This document shows positions 1 through 6,490 of a stretch of 38,413 bases of DNA, piece after piece. The stretch lies in IMG/VR virus record IMGVR_UViG_3300028364_000072, positions 1 to 38,413 of that record; one strand, 5' to 3'. The position numbers were made by a program, and so were the translations under genes. Position 1 is the first letter of the stretch. The number at the start of each line of letters is the position of its first letter. The DNA is from a virus. The notes beneath the pieces were generated by a model. The model worked only from the letters and a program-made list of their open reading frames with translations, was not told the DNA's origin and did no database searches.

Positions 1-140
1 CTATCCCAATGAACAGGTGTATTAGGGTTATGCTTTTCGTTAGCTTTCCAAGAATGATTTGCTACTGCCATTACAGCATCAGGAAAGTATTTTAAGAAGC
101 CTTCGTATACTGGGTATGTTTTTCTTTTTTCGCTAGTCAT
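1..140 (-). CDS. dATP/dGTP diphosphohydrolase-like protein, N-terminal part (cut by window edge)
   Basis: Only the first 46 codons are present. They match the start of the full gene at 33348-33734 almost base for base, including the residues TYPVYEGFLKYFPDAVMAVA. The start is ATG at 140, one base after the stop of the ERF gene. See the full copy for function. Confidence 0.85.
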   Translation of the reverse strand, partial: MTSEKRKTYPVYEGFLKYFPDAVMAVANHSWKANEKHNPNTPVHWD

Positions 141-141
141 A

Positions 142-636
142 TTATTGTGTTAGTAATTTAGCGTCTGTATCTGATAATGTATACTTACTTCTAATTTGCT
201 CTACAGTCCATTTACCACTTTTAACTGCCTCTAGTGCTGTTTCCCACTTATCACTTGCTGGTGTTAGCTTAGATTTTTCTCCACCCTTTTTACCATCATC
301 ATCTTCTGATTCAAGTCCTAAGAATGATTGTAAAGCATAACGTCTGTAGTAAGTAATAGTTGAGCCTTGCTTTTGTGGATCTGAATTATCTAAGAACGGG
401 AATGTTTCCTCTATTTTTTCTCCTGATTCTGTATCTACTATAACAGTTTTAATTGCTGGCTTTCCATCTACGTTAGTTAATGGTTGTAGTATGTATAGTC
501 CATGCTTTTCAAATACAGGTTTAATCTTTTCTAGTATCTGGTTGATGTCAAAGTATTTATAGTTATACCCTTTTGTGTCTTTCTTCATTGCTGGCAATTC
601 TGATATTGCCTTAGCTAGTTTTTTGTATATTTCCAT
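142..636 (-). CDS. erf: ERF-family single-strand annealing protein, copy A
   Basis: This 164-residue protein has the ERF signature: an N-terminal stretch with ELPAMKKDTKGYNYKYFDIN, a central FPFLDNSDPQKQGS segment followed by YYRRYALQSFLGLESEDDDG, then a short C-terminal helical region. ERF proteins anneal complementary single strands during phage recombination and replication. The start ATG has no SD; it is preceded by the AT-rich bases TTATAAT. The paralogue at 33736 shares nearly the same C-terminal 40 residues but differs through the middle. The gene lies between a small acidic gene and the diphosphohydrolase gene, with almost no spacing. Confidence 0.88.
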   Translation of the reverse strand: MEIYKKLAKAISELPAMKKDTKGYNYKYFDINQILEKIKPVFEKHGLYILQPLTNVDGKPAIKTVIVDTESGEKIEETFPFLDNSDPQKQGSTITYYRRYALQSFLGLESEDDDGKKGGEKSKLTPASDKWETALEAVKSGKWTVEQIRSKYTLSDTDAKLLTQ

Positions 637-637
637 A

Positions 638-793
638 TTATAAATAATTAATTACTTCTGCTCCGTTAATAATATTCTGTGTCATACTCTCTACTTCTGC
701 TTGTACATCTATACTACCATTCAGCAGCATTTCCTCATCATAATGACGAGTGACACTGCCCTCTGATGTTTCTATTGTTATTTTTGCAATCAT
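638..793 (-). CDS. small acidic phage protein, copy A
   Basis: 51 residues, unknown function. The ATG at 793 is chosen because it follows the stop of the upstream gene (795-956) as TAACATG; a longer reading would overlap that gene completely. The corresponding gene in the other module is 34869-35018, of similar size and acidity but weak sequence similarity. Confidence 0.65.
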   Translation of the reverse strand: MIAKITIETSEGSVTRHYDEEMLLNGSIDVQAEVESMTQNIINGAEVINYL

Positions 794-794
794 G

Positions 795-956
795 TTAATA
801 ATCTGGGTGAGAATTATCGTCAATGTAGTTTGATACATATTCGTCATCTCCGTTAAGTAGAAAGTCTACCTCTTGTAATAGTTTTGACCGACCTTCTGTA
901 TATGCCTTGTCAAATTCTGTAACTGTGTTTGCTTTTGCTAATTTATATTCGTTCAT
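795..956 (-). CDS. small conserved phage protein, copy A
   Basis: 53 residues beginning MNEYKLAKANTVTEF and ending SNYIDDNSHPDY. The gene at 35020 encodes a protein of the same length with a matching start (MNEYQMAKAK) and end (SNYIDDNTHPDF), so it is real despite its size. It is first in its operon, preceded by the GTTAATC leader box at 958-972. Function unknown. Confidence 0.8.
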   Translation of the reverse strand: MNEYKLAKANTVTEFDKAYTEGRSKLLQEVDFLLNGDDEYVSNYIDDNSHPDY

Positions 957-957
957 A

Positions 958-972
958 GTGTTTTTGATTAAC
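958..972 (-). promoter_or_regulatory. GTTAATCAAAAACA leader box
   Basis: On the minus strand GTTAATCAAAAACAC ends one base before the ATG at 956. Similar boxes precede the genes starting at 5227, 29524 and 35181. Upstream lies GGAGTATAGTATAGT, a likely -10 region (TATAGT) about 20 bases further. It could be an operator or a 5'-UTR element. Confidence 0.5.
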
Positions 973-1016
973 TTACTAATAACTATACTATACTCCTATT
1001 AGTATAATGTACAAGT

Positions 1017-1044
1017 AAAAAAGCACCTACGTTTAAGTAAGTGC
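1017..1044 (-). terminator. Rho-independent terminator after metallophosphoesterase A
   Basis: Minus strand: GCACTTAC, short loop, GTAGGTGC, then TTTTTT. It begins just past the stop of the phosphoesterase gene. A terminator of the same design follows copy B at 35245. Confidence 0.85.
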
Positions 1045-1051
1045 CATAAAA

Positions 1052-2368
1052 TTATACAAGTGTCAATAAAGCATACTTACCACTTTTATATAAAATACCA
1101 TGTGCGTTCATCCAAGAACCTGCACCCTTAGTATAAGATAGTTTTAAGTGTGTAGATGTTCCAACAACCATTCCATTACCATACATCTTAGGTGTATGTT
1201 CATGTCCAGTAATCATTTTAAGATTAAACTTATCAAAGCTCGAAGAAGAACCTCTTGCTCCGTTAAGACCTCTATGTCCATGATAACCAAGCTCAATACC
1301 TGATACTCTGTTTTCCTGATCTTCTATTAGGAAATTAAAGTTGCTCGGTACTTTTCCAATTAAGGATAAGGCTACTTCCAAAGATGCTTTTTTTGTATTC
1401 TCTACAATCGGTGCAAATAGTTTACTCGCAATAATAGAGTTATAACCATCTTTTAACCAGTTGTGCAAACCAAGATATGTTGTTAAAAATATATCATGAT
1501 TTGATTCAGATACTAGAAATTTTACATCAGGAAACTCTTTAGAAAAGAATTGTATTTCTGCCAATGTTTCCTCTAGCTCTTTCTTTAATACATGCCTTTT
1601 ATTAAAAACTGATCTAGCCTTTGATATAAAGTTCTTTTCTTCATGGTGGTTAATAGAGTGTCCATTAAACAAGTCATGAAATACAACTCTACGAGGGTTT
1701 AAGTCGTGTATCATTTGTATAGTTCTTTTTCTAGTAGTAGGACAAGTGTCGCCAGTATGCCAATCTCCGAGAATCAATGCCTCTGGTATTTGGGATAATA
1801 CTTTGCCACCTGAATAGTATTCTGTCAAGTAGTTAAACTTACCATTTTTAAGTGCTTCGACTTGGTGAATATCGAACTTCTTTCCGTTCTTAATCTCAAC
1901 GAATACAAAACCATACTGATGCTCTAAGTTAGCTTTACGCCCTTGTGCTGTGTGTAGTTTATAGTTTCCGTCTGTAAGTGAGCCTGTAGTTGCAAAGAAC
2001 CTAGGTAGTTTACTTGTGTTTGGGATAGACAAGTATCTTATCTTTGGACTTGGCAATATATACGAATGATCTCGCGAAAGTTTTTTGTTAAATCCAGTTA
2101 GAGGGTTAATCTGACTAGCTTTAATCATAGTATCATATATTTTAAGATTTGAATTAAGTGCTGTACCTGCTTTGTGCGGCACAATCAACTCAATACCTGA
2201 ATCAAATACAATAGGGTCAATTTCAATGTCATCTTTATTTTTACCATCCATTACGAAGGCTTTTATAACGGTAACACCATGCTGTTTTGCAAAGGCTTGT
2301 AGATTCTTTAATAGAATTTTATTAACCCTTGCACCACGCTGAATTGTTGTAATAATTTGCTTATTCAT
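1052..2368 (-). CDS. calcineurin-like metallophosphoesterase, copy A
   Basis: 438 residues. The C-terminal half carries the metallophosphoesterase motifs in order: GDWHTGD, then SESNHD (the usual GNHD position), GYHGHRG, and TGHEHTP near the C-terminus. Such enzymes bind two metals and cleave phosphodiester or phosphomonoester bonds; the substrate is unknown. The N-terminal 200 residues are phage-specific. It forms its own transcription unit, with promoter TGGTATAAT at 2398-2406 and a terminator at 1017. The homologue at 35295 is roughly half identical by eye, far more diverged than the flanking genes. Confidence 0.82.
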   Translation of the reverse strand: MNKQIITTIQRGARVNKILLKNLQAFAKQHGVTVIKAFVMDGKNKDDIEIDPIVFDSGIELIVPHKAGTALNSNLKIYDTMIKASQINPLTGFNKKLSRDHSYILPSPKIRYLSIPNTSKLPRFFATTGSLTDGNYKLHTAQGRKANLEHQYGFVFVEIKNGKKFDIHQVEALKNGKFNYLTEYYSGGKVLSQIPEALILGDWHTGDTCPTTRKRTIQMIHDLNPRRVVFHDLFNGHSINHHEEKNFISKARSVFNKRHVLKKELEETLAEIQFFSKEFPDVKFLVSESNHDIFLTTYLGLHNWLKDGYNSIIASKLFAPIVENTKKASLEVALSLIGKVPSNFNFLIEDQENRVSGIELGYHGHRGLNGARGSSSSFDKFNLKMITGHEHTPKMYGNGMVVGTSTHLKLSYTKGAGSWMNAHGILYKSGKYALLTLV

Positions 2369-2379
2369 AGTTATTTAGT

Positions 2380-2406
2380 TTAAGGTTATTTACCTTAATT
2401 ATACCA
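2380..2406 (-). promoter_or_regulatory. extended -10 promoter with overlapping dyad
   Basis: TGGTATAAT at 2406-2398 (minus). A 7-bp dyad, TTAAGGT and ACCTTAA separated by 5 bases (2380-2398), spans the predicted +1 near 2391, as expected for an operator. Here the 5' leader is about 22 bases, so this mRNA is not leaderless. Confidence 0.6.
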
Positions 2407-2420
2407 TATTGATATTTGAC

Positions 2421-2750
2421 TTATTTCTGTTTTGTGTTAAGTTTTAGCCACAGTTTTGCCACTGCTTCTATTGGTGTTTTACCATACGACCTGTTTTCTA
2501 CATAAAAATTAGAACCACAGCAGCCATAATCTTCTTCCCAAAACCCAGACTCCCATTCTTCTCCATCTACTCTTAATAAAAACTCTCTTGGTGATTTTAA
2601 ATTACCTCCACACTTATCTATAAGTTATTCTAAAGTAGGTGCTAAGTCTGGTAAGAAGATGTCATCAAGTGCTTGTGGGTCTTTTACCATCCAATTTCTA
2701 TCTATTGGAAACCCTGCGTCTTTTAATTGTTTTGCTAATTCATAATCCAT
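2421..2750 (-). pseudogene. small phage protein interrupted by an in-frame TAA
   Basis: Reading from ATG 2750 gives 109 codons ending at 2421, with one in-frame TAA at 2627-2625 (codon 42). The residues around it read LAPTLE-stop-LIDKCGG and later GKTPIEAVAKLWLKLN, which resembles a common small phage protein family with APTLSELIEACG and TPEEAVANLW motifs. A single G-to-T change (GAA to TAA) explains the stop. Downstream codons remain protein-like, so decay is recent or the base is an error. There is no equivalent in module B. Confidence 0.75.
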
Positions 2751-2751
2751 A

Positions 2752-2856
2752 TTATTTCTGTTTTAGGTTACAATCTTCACACAATCTTTTACCCTTATAA
2801 ATATAAATTGTATTTACTTCTTTCTTACACTCTACGCACTTATACATTGTTTTCAT
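2752..2856 (-). CDS. zinc-ribbon micropeptide, copy A
   Basis: 34 residues with two CxxC knuckles, YKCVECKKE and RLCEDCNLK, the classic four-cysteine zinc ribbon. Module B has a gene of exactly the same length at 36685 with the second knuckle (RCESCN) kept and the first partly lost. The 5' end overlaps the upstream gene by 17 bases. Role unknown; probably a small DNA- or protein-binding factor. Confidence 0.7.
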   Translation of the reverse strand: MKTMYKCVECKKEVNTIYIYKGKRLCEDCNLKQK

Positions 2857-2989
2857 TAATTATACTAATAAATTCTACAAATAACACACCAATACGATAT
2901 TCTTTGCTTTCCTCATATTTATTTTTAGTCATTTTAACACCACTTCTCATACCTTTTTCCCATTCTAATTGTTTTTCTGTTTTATTCAT
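2840..2989 (-). CDS. small charged hypothetical protein
   Basis: 49 residues, rich in Lys and Glu, ending in a hydrophobic stretch (RIGVLFVEFISII). The ATG at 2989 is chosen because it overlaps the end of the upstream gene by 8 bases. It overlaps the zinc-ribbon gene downstream. No family recognised, and no equivalent in module B. Confidence 0.55.
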   Translation of the reverse strand: MNKTEKQLEWEKGMRSGVKMTKNKYEESKEYRIGVLFVEFISIINENNV

Positions 2990-3220
2990 ATTCTTGTTTG
3001 ATTGCTTTAATAATCTCATTAATAGCCATTTTATATCCTTCTTTAAAATCTTCAACTTCTTCTTTTTCGTTTATTAATAATTTTTTGTTTGCAATCCCAT
3101 CACACTTCTCCCTCTCTTGTTGTACCATGTGTTCTGCGTATTGTTTGATAATCTGTATTTCCAAACAGTCTTTTTCATAATTAAATTCATCTGCAAGTAG
3201 TTTCTTAATTTTCTTTTCAT
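2982..3220 (-). pseudogene. helical small protein with an apparent 1-base deletion near its start
   Basis: The readable part (2982-3164 from a TTG) gives about 60 residues with EIQIIKQYAEHMVQQEREKC, a helical pattern also seen in the gene at 28905. Sensible codons continue upstream in the same frame to about 3215 (KKIKKLLADEFNYEKDC), but the only ATG, at 3220, is one base out of frame. One extra A in the A-run at 3214-3217 would give MKKKIKKLLADEFNYE. So the start is either broken, miscalled, or the TTG is used. Confidence 0.5.
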
Positions 3221-3229
3221 CGTGTTTTA

Positions 3230-3376
3230 TTATGCTGTTAAATTAACCACCTCAATAATCTCTGTATCTGGTGTTTCGTGTAATTGTCTAAATTTAATAA
3301 TTGCTTCTTGTTCACTCTTTGCGAGTATTTGTACTTGGTCTTTTTCAGAGGTACACATGTAGCTGTTTAATGTCAT
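3230..3376 (-). CDS. small conserved phage protein, copy A
   Basis: 48 residues beginning MTLNSYMCTSEKDQVQILAK. The gene at 36791 is nearly the same in its first 35 residues and identical in length, which confirms it is coding. The C-terminal ends differ. The start ATG lies 6 bases after the -10 hexamer at 3383-3388. Function unknown. Confidence 0.8.
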   Translation of the reverse strand: MTLNSYMCTSEKDQVQILAKSEQEAIIKFRQLHETPDTEIIEVVNLTA

Positions 3377-3382
3377 AAAACC

Positions 3383-3391
3383 ATTATTACA
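3383..3391 (-). promoter_or_regulatory. extended -10 promoter, predicted leaderless
   Basis: TGTAATAAT on the minus strand, then six bases, then ATG at 3376. The same arrangement, TGTAATAAT plus six bases plus ATG, occurs in module B at 37122-37130 before a different gene. Confidence 0.6.
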
Positions 3392-3412
3392 TTTACTGTA
3401 TTTTATGCAAGC

Positions 3413-3436
3413 AAAAAAGCCTTGACTTAACTAGGC
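3413..3436 (-). terminator. Rho-independent terminator
   Basis: Minus strand: GCCT, loop, AGGC, TTTTTT. It ends the operon 5227-3450. The same sequence recurs at 37151-37175. Confidence 0.75.
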
Positions 3437-3449
3437 TTTTGTGTTGTAT

Positions 3450-3614
3450 TTAAATTGAACCTGATTCTAATACTGGTTCACAATCTTTATGCTTTTCAAA
3501 AAATTCTGATACTTTAGAATCGGAATATAACATATGACCATTTGTTCCTGAATAAGAACCATACATAACTGATTCTTCGTGCTTATCGCATACTAAATAA
3601 TAATCTGTACTCAT
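3450..3614 (-). CDS. small acidic hypothetical protein
   Basis: 54 residues, beginning MSTDYYLVCDKHEESVMYGS; the CDKH and KDCEP segments could be metal ligands, but this is weak. The start overlaps the stop of the CHC2 gene as ATGA, typical of translational coupling. In module B this position is taken by an unrelated 64-residue gene. Confidence 0.65.
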   Translation of the reverse strand: MSTDYYLVCDKHEESVMYGSYSGTNGHMLYSDSKVSEFFEKHKDCEPVLESGSI

Positions 3615-4120
3615 TGCATTTCTATAACTGCAGTTTTAAAATCACAGTTGTTAATTTTCTGATAAACCTTAATGCTATCTGCAGACTCCTCACAAGAAAA
3701 GCATTTAACAAAGTTCCCTTTCTTATGATAACTTAAACTTGGCGACTTGTCATTATGCCACAAGCACTCTATATTATTACGCCCTATATCTAGCATTGTG
3801 TCAATAGGTACATCTTTTGCCCTTGCTATCATCTCGTCATTAATCTTTCCTATACCTGTTTGTAGTGGTGCGAACTTCACAGCATCTTCATGTAGCGTTT
3901 TTTTCAGGTACGAATAAATCTCTTTGCGTGCTTCTGGCTCTTTACCTAATTCTCGTAGCATATACTTTTCTGTAATTGGAACAGGTCTCTGGTTATCTAC
4001 CCAGTCTAGTTGTAGCTCGTTTACTATGCCACACTTATTGTATTTGTCTATGTAATAGAACTCTGCAATAGGTGATTTGTATTGAGGTGTCTTTACCCAG
4101 CGTTTTAGTTTAAGTTTCAT
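3611..4120 (-). CDS. primase-type CHC2 zinc-finger protein without TOPRIM, copy A
   Basis: 169 residues. The C-terminal 50 residues match the CHC2 zinc finger of DnaG-type primases: C119, H122, then C140 and C143 (ECLWHND...KCFSCEE), with the family's PSLSYH and YADSIKVY-like surroundings. The protein ends there; no TOPRIM catalytic domain follows, and none was found elsewhere in the window. Both copies stop at the same AVIEMQ end, so this is the natural length. It probably recognises primer sites and works with the helicase just upstream and with a host or unrecognised polymerising partner. The start ATG follows the helicase stop as TAATATG. Confidence 0.75.
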   Translation of the reverse strand: MKLKLKRWVKTPQYKSPIAEFYYIDKYNKCGIVNELQLDWVDNQRPVPITEKYMLRELGKEPEARKEIYSYLKKTLHEDAVKFAPLQTGIGKINDEMIARAKDVPIDTMLDIGRNNIECLWHNDKSPSLSYHKKGNFVKCFSCEESADSIKVYQKINNCDFKTAVIEMQ

Positions 4121-4121
4121 A

Positions 4122-5045
4122 TTAGTAGCCATCACCGAATTTTTCATGCTCAAATTCAATGTCATTATCTTCTACGAATCTAAAGTCTTTCATTTCTAAT
4201 TTAATAGAACCTGTTTGACCTGTACGTCTGTTAGCTTGTACCATACACAATGTTTTGTTTGTTGTCTTTGCTTCCTTGCTATCCATGTATGTTTCTCGCC
4301 ACAACATTATAATACCTGATGCCTCTTGAAAGATTGAACTTGAACCTTGCAATGCTTGTGTTGTTGGAATTTCTACAGGGTTATGTTTATTTATATGAAC
4401 CAACGTAACTATAACTATGTCAAGCTCTGCAGCAATCCATTTAAGCCCGTGCATAAGTTTACGAATCTTTAAATGCTCGTTATGATTATAGTTCTTTTCG
4501 TCTGCTTCCAAATAGGCAAGGTGATCTATAAACACAATATCTGAATTGTATTTAATAACTGCCTCGGTAATTCTATCTTCAACCCATTTTAAGTCTGGTA
4601 TCTTGTTTGTATAAGGTGCAAATGCTTTAGGTACTTTCATACCACGTTCTACCATAGTTTCTACAAGCTCTATTGCAGGTTGCTCTAATGGAATAATCAT
4701 AGGCTCATTGTGTGGCATACGTGTTACTAATTCCATCATCATTGCTGTTTTACCTGACTTAGGTGGTGCAGATAAGATATAGTGGTTCTTTCTATAAAAA
4801 CCACCTGCTTTTTTCCCCTCGTACCCTAGTAATTCGTCAAGACCAGTTATACCTGATGGTATTGGTACTGGTAGTGGTTTATTTCTTACCTCTTTTTCAA
4901 TTTCAGATAAAGAAATAACTACATCTTTTCCGTCATACTTTACCAAGTGTTCATTTGTTCTAGCTAGCATTTCTCTTTTTGTTTCAGAGTCTGCCATACC
5001 CTCAATCTTTGTTCTTAAATCGTTTAGTTTTGATTCTACTGACAT
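4122..5045 (-). CDS. RecA-fold replicative helicase (DnaB C-terminal-like), copy A
   Basis: 307 residues. Walker A is SAPPKSGKT (about 92-100), and Walker B is DIVFIDHLAYLE (about 169-180). A later QGSSSIFQEASGIIMLWRE segment and the NRRTGQTGSIKL motif fit DnaB-like helicases of the gp4/RepA type. The N-terminal part is short, with no full DnaB N-domain. With the CHC2 protein next to it, it should unwind the replication fork. It overlaps the upstream gene by 10 bases. Confidence 0.82.
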   Translation of the reverse strand: MSVESKLNDLRTKIEGMADSETKREMLARTNEHLVKYDGKDVVISLSEIEKEVRNKPLPVPIPSGITGLDELLGYEGKKAGGFYRKNHYILSAPPKSGKTAMMMELVTRMPHNEPMIIPLEQPAIELVETMVERGMKVPKAFAPYTNKIPDLKWVEDRITEAVIKYNSDIVFIDHLAYLEADEKNYNHNEHLKIRKLMHGLKWIAAELDIVIVTLVHINKHNPVEIPTTQALQGSSSIFQEASGIIMLWRETYMDSKEAKTTNKTLCMVQANRRTGQTGSIKLEMKDFRFVEDNDIEFEHEKFGDGY

Positions 5046-5227
5046 AATTTTTCTTTAATAAATTCAATAGAGTGCCAAGAACTATTTAGGTGGCCAAGCA
5101 TACCTGAATCATCTAAATTAACTGGCGATAATTTTACGAGAGTTTTTTTTACTTCAAGAACTTCCATACTTGGATTATTCAAAAAACCTAAATAACCTTT
5201 TATTTTTATAACATCTCCTTCATTCAT
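5036..5227 (-). CDS. small hypothetical protein upstream of helicase
   Basis: 63 residues starting MNEGDVIKIKGYLGFLNN, with alternating hydrophobic and polar residues suggesting a small beta barrel such as an SH3- or KOW-like fold; this is a guess from the pattern. It is first in the operon that continues through helicase, CHC2 protein and 3450. The GTTAATC box precedes it. Confidence 0.65.
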   Translation of the reverse strand: MNEGDVIKIKGYLGFLNNPSMEVLEVKKTLVKLSPVNLDDSGMLGHLNSSWHSIEFIKEKLCQ

Positions 5228-5232
5228 AATAT

Positions 5233-5246
5233 TGTTTTTGATTAAC
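5233..5246 (-). promoter_or_regulatory. GTTAATCAAAAACA leader box
   Basis: Exact GTTAATCAAAAACA on the minus strand, five bases before the ATG at 5227, as at 958 and 35186. Confidence 0.5.
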
Positions 5247-5293
5247 TTTTAATACACCAACCATACACCAGTGAGTAATATAATACAACTTGA

Positions 5294-5506
5294 CTAATTT
5301 TTAGTTTGTTGTGTTTCGGTTAGGGAAAGTAATCTTCCACGTTCTTGTAGAAGTAAAAATAATATGTTTTGTGTTTGTATTTTAAAATAATATTCTTCGC
5401 TTTCTGGGTTTGAGTTTGACATACAATCGTACATATCTTTTACTCTAAAAATAGCTTGATCTAATGTTGTTTTTCCTAATGTAATATCTTGTGTTAATTC
5501 ATTCAT
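5294..5506 (-). CDS. small hypothetical helical protein
   Basis: 70 residues, mostly helical in character, ending LSLTETQQTKN. It follows the initiator gene by four bases. A 21-base stretch inside it (5403-5423, encoding MSNSNPE) is identical to 28863-28883 in another small gene, pointing to shared origin or local gene conversion. No function recognised. Confidence 0.6.
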   Translation of the reverse strand: MNELTQDITLGKTTLDQAIFRVKDMYDCMSNSNPESEEYYFKIQTQNILFLLLQERGRLLSLTETQQTKN

Positions 5507-5510
5507 AGTT

Positions 5511-6227
5511 TTATTTGGTTAAAAACTTATACACTGTTTCCAATGTAAATTTATAATTGTTTTCCTCGCTACTTTTCTTTGCTTCCCTGAATGCACTCCA
5601 AAGCAACTTACGCCCAGCTTCTTCCTCATACCATACAGCGAGTTTACTAGCATGGCGTAAATGCCTTCTAAATGTTTCTTGTGCTATCTTCTTTGTCGGT
5701 AATTGAACACGCTCTTTAATTAAATAAGTTCCTATTATTTTATCTATTGGTTTTTCAGAGTTTTTCATTACTTCTAAATAATCTTTTTGATTGTATGCGA
5801 CCTCTTCGCTAACTTTCTTTTGATTACTTTCTTTCTCTTTCTTTTGTGAGTCAAGTGAGTTGACTAGATCTAGTACACTGAGTTGACTACTAGAGTCAAG
5901 TGAGTTGACTACCTGCTGGTCTACTAGGTTGACTACATAGTTTGTTGTTTTGTTTTTACGTTTAATTGTTTTTATTATTTCTTTTTCCTCTAACTGATTT
6001 AATACATTAATTAATCCCTGTCGAGACAATCCTGTTCCTGATTCTATCTTAATTCCATCCTTCTTAATTCCATTAAGCATTTGAGATAATGCAATATTAT
6101 CTGCTTCTTTATGGAATCCAAATGTTCTACGACAAATATACATCATTACTTTAAATTGAGCATGAGATAAATCAGCCATATTATCTAACAGTACATTTGG
6201 TATCTGTGTATAATTTGGTTTATTCAT
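5511..6227 (-). CDS. lambda O-like replication initiator
   Basis: 238 residues. The N-terminal 100 residues resemble the winged-helix domain of phage replication protein O and related replisome organisers: YTQIPNVLLDNMADLSHAQ, YICRRTFGFHKEAD, then a GLSRQGLINVLNQLEEKEII recognition-helix region. The linker (about 115-145) is low in complexity, with VNSLDS repeated, because the DNA there carries direct repeats (iterons). The C-terminal part is helical and should contact the helicase or its loader. As in lambda, the origin appears to lie inside the gene. A long structured leader precedes it. Confidence 0.75.
   Translation of the reverse strand: MNKPNYTQIPNVLLDNMADLSHAQFKVMMYICRRTFGFHKEADNIALSQMLNGIKKDGIKIESGTGLSRQGLINVLNQLEEKEIIKTIKRKNKTTNYVVNLVDQQVVNSLDSSSQLSVLDLVNSLDSQKKEKESNQKKVSEEVAYNQKDYLEVMKNSEKPIDKIIGTYLIKERVQLPTKKIAQETFRRHLRHASKLAVWYEEEAGRKLLWSAFREAKKSSEENNYKFTLETVYKFLTK
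5848..5935. other. putative replication origin: iterons inside the initiator gene
   Basis: GAGTTGACTA occurs at 5857-5866, 5880-5889 and 5902-5911, and a 9-of-10 match, AGGTTGACTA, at 5926-5935, spaced 22-24 bases, close to two helical turns. Iterons 1 and 3 sit in a 19-base direct repeat (5848-5866 and 5893-5911) that also forms a dyad, AGTCAA-5-TTGACT. The position in the linker of an O-like gene is the lambda ori arrangement. Confidence 0.7.
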
Positions 6228-6370
6228 AATTATTATTTAGTTAATCAAGCGAAAAGGAGAAATTCTAACTAGACCAATGACGTATCTAGGTAAAAATCCT
6301 CCTTTTTGCTGTCATTGTTATTAAGTTCAGTTAGTGCAATATTTGCACATACTGGATAGCAACGTGCTAC
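6228..6370 (-). promoter_or_regulatory. long structured 5' leader of the initiator gene
   Basis: From the predicted +1 at 6370 there are 143 bases before the ATG at 6227. They contain three hairpins: GTAGCA-cgt-TGCTAT at the very 5' end; GTGCAA-3-TTGCAC (6334-6348); and a long one with AAAAGGAG (6306-6299) pairing to CTCCTTTT (6259-6252) around an inner CTAGA/TCTAG stem. The last arm ends in UUUUCG, so it could act as an attenuator, and the only SD-like AAGGAGG is buried in it. No ORF fills the leader. Confidence 0.6.
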
Positions 6371-6376
6371 CTCTCT

Positions 6377-6385
6377 ATTATAACA
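6377..6385 (-). promoter_or_regulatory. extended -10 promoter of the initiator operon
   Basis: TGTTATAAT on the minus strand between the tRNA and the leader; six bases further is the predicted +1 at 6370. Confidence 0.65.
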
Positions 6386-6411
6386 TACATATACTAATTC
6401 ATGCAACTTTG

Positions 6412-6482
6412 CTACCCTCCATGGAATCGAACCACGCTTCTCTGTACCAAAAACAGATGTCCTACCGATAGACGAGAGGGTA
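6412..6482 (-). tRNA. tRNA-Gln (anticodon UUG)
   Basis: A 71-nt cloverleaf reads: acceptor TACCCTC/GAGGGTA (7 perfect pairs), D stem GTCT/GGAC, anticodon stem TCTGT/ACAGA with loop TTTTGGT (anticodon TTG), and T arm CGTGG-TTCGATT-CCATG. The discriminator is G. The U1-A72 first pair and G73 are glutamine identity elements. CCA is not encoded. A promoter lies so close that the transcript should start about two bases before the mature 5' end. Confidence 0.93.
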
Positions 6483-6490
6483 ATACTTAA

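Larger units (their letters stand above)
1..4579. repeat. Replication module, copy A (left end)
   Basis: Base 1 aligns with 33595 and base 4579 aligns with the last base of the window. Both copies hold, in the same order, a dATP/dGTP diphosphohydrolase-like gene, an ERF gene, small genes, a metallophosphoesterase, a zinc-ribbon peptide, a CHC2 protein and a helicase. The outer edges are almost identical while the middle is strongly diverged. Copy A lacks the 210-residue gene at 34235 but has extra genes at 2421-3220. Confidence 0.93.

Noticed and set aside
6252-6307. AAAGGAG...CTCCTTT stem as a second tRNA
   Set aside because: The interior is far too short and no anticodon or T arm can be drawn. 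Treated as a leader hairpin.
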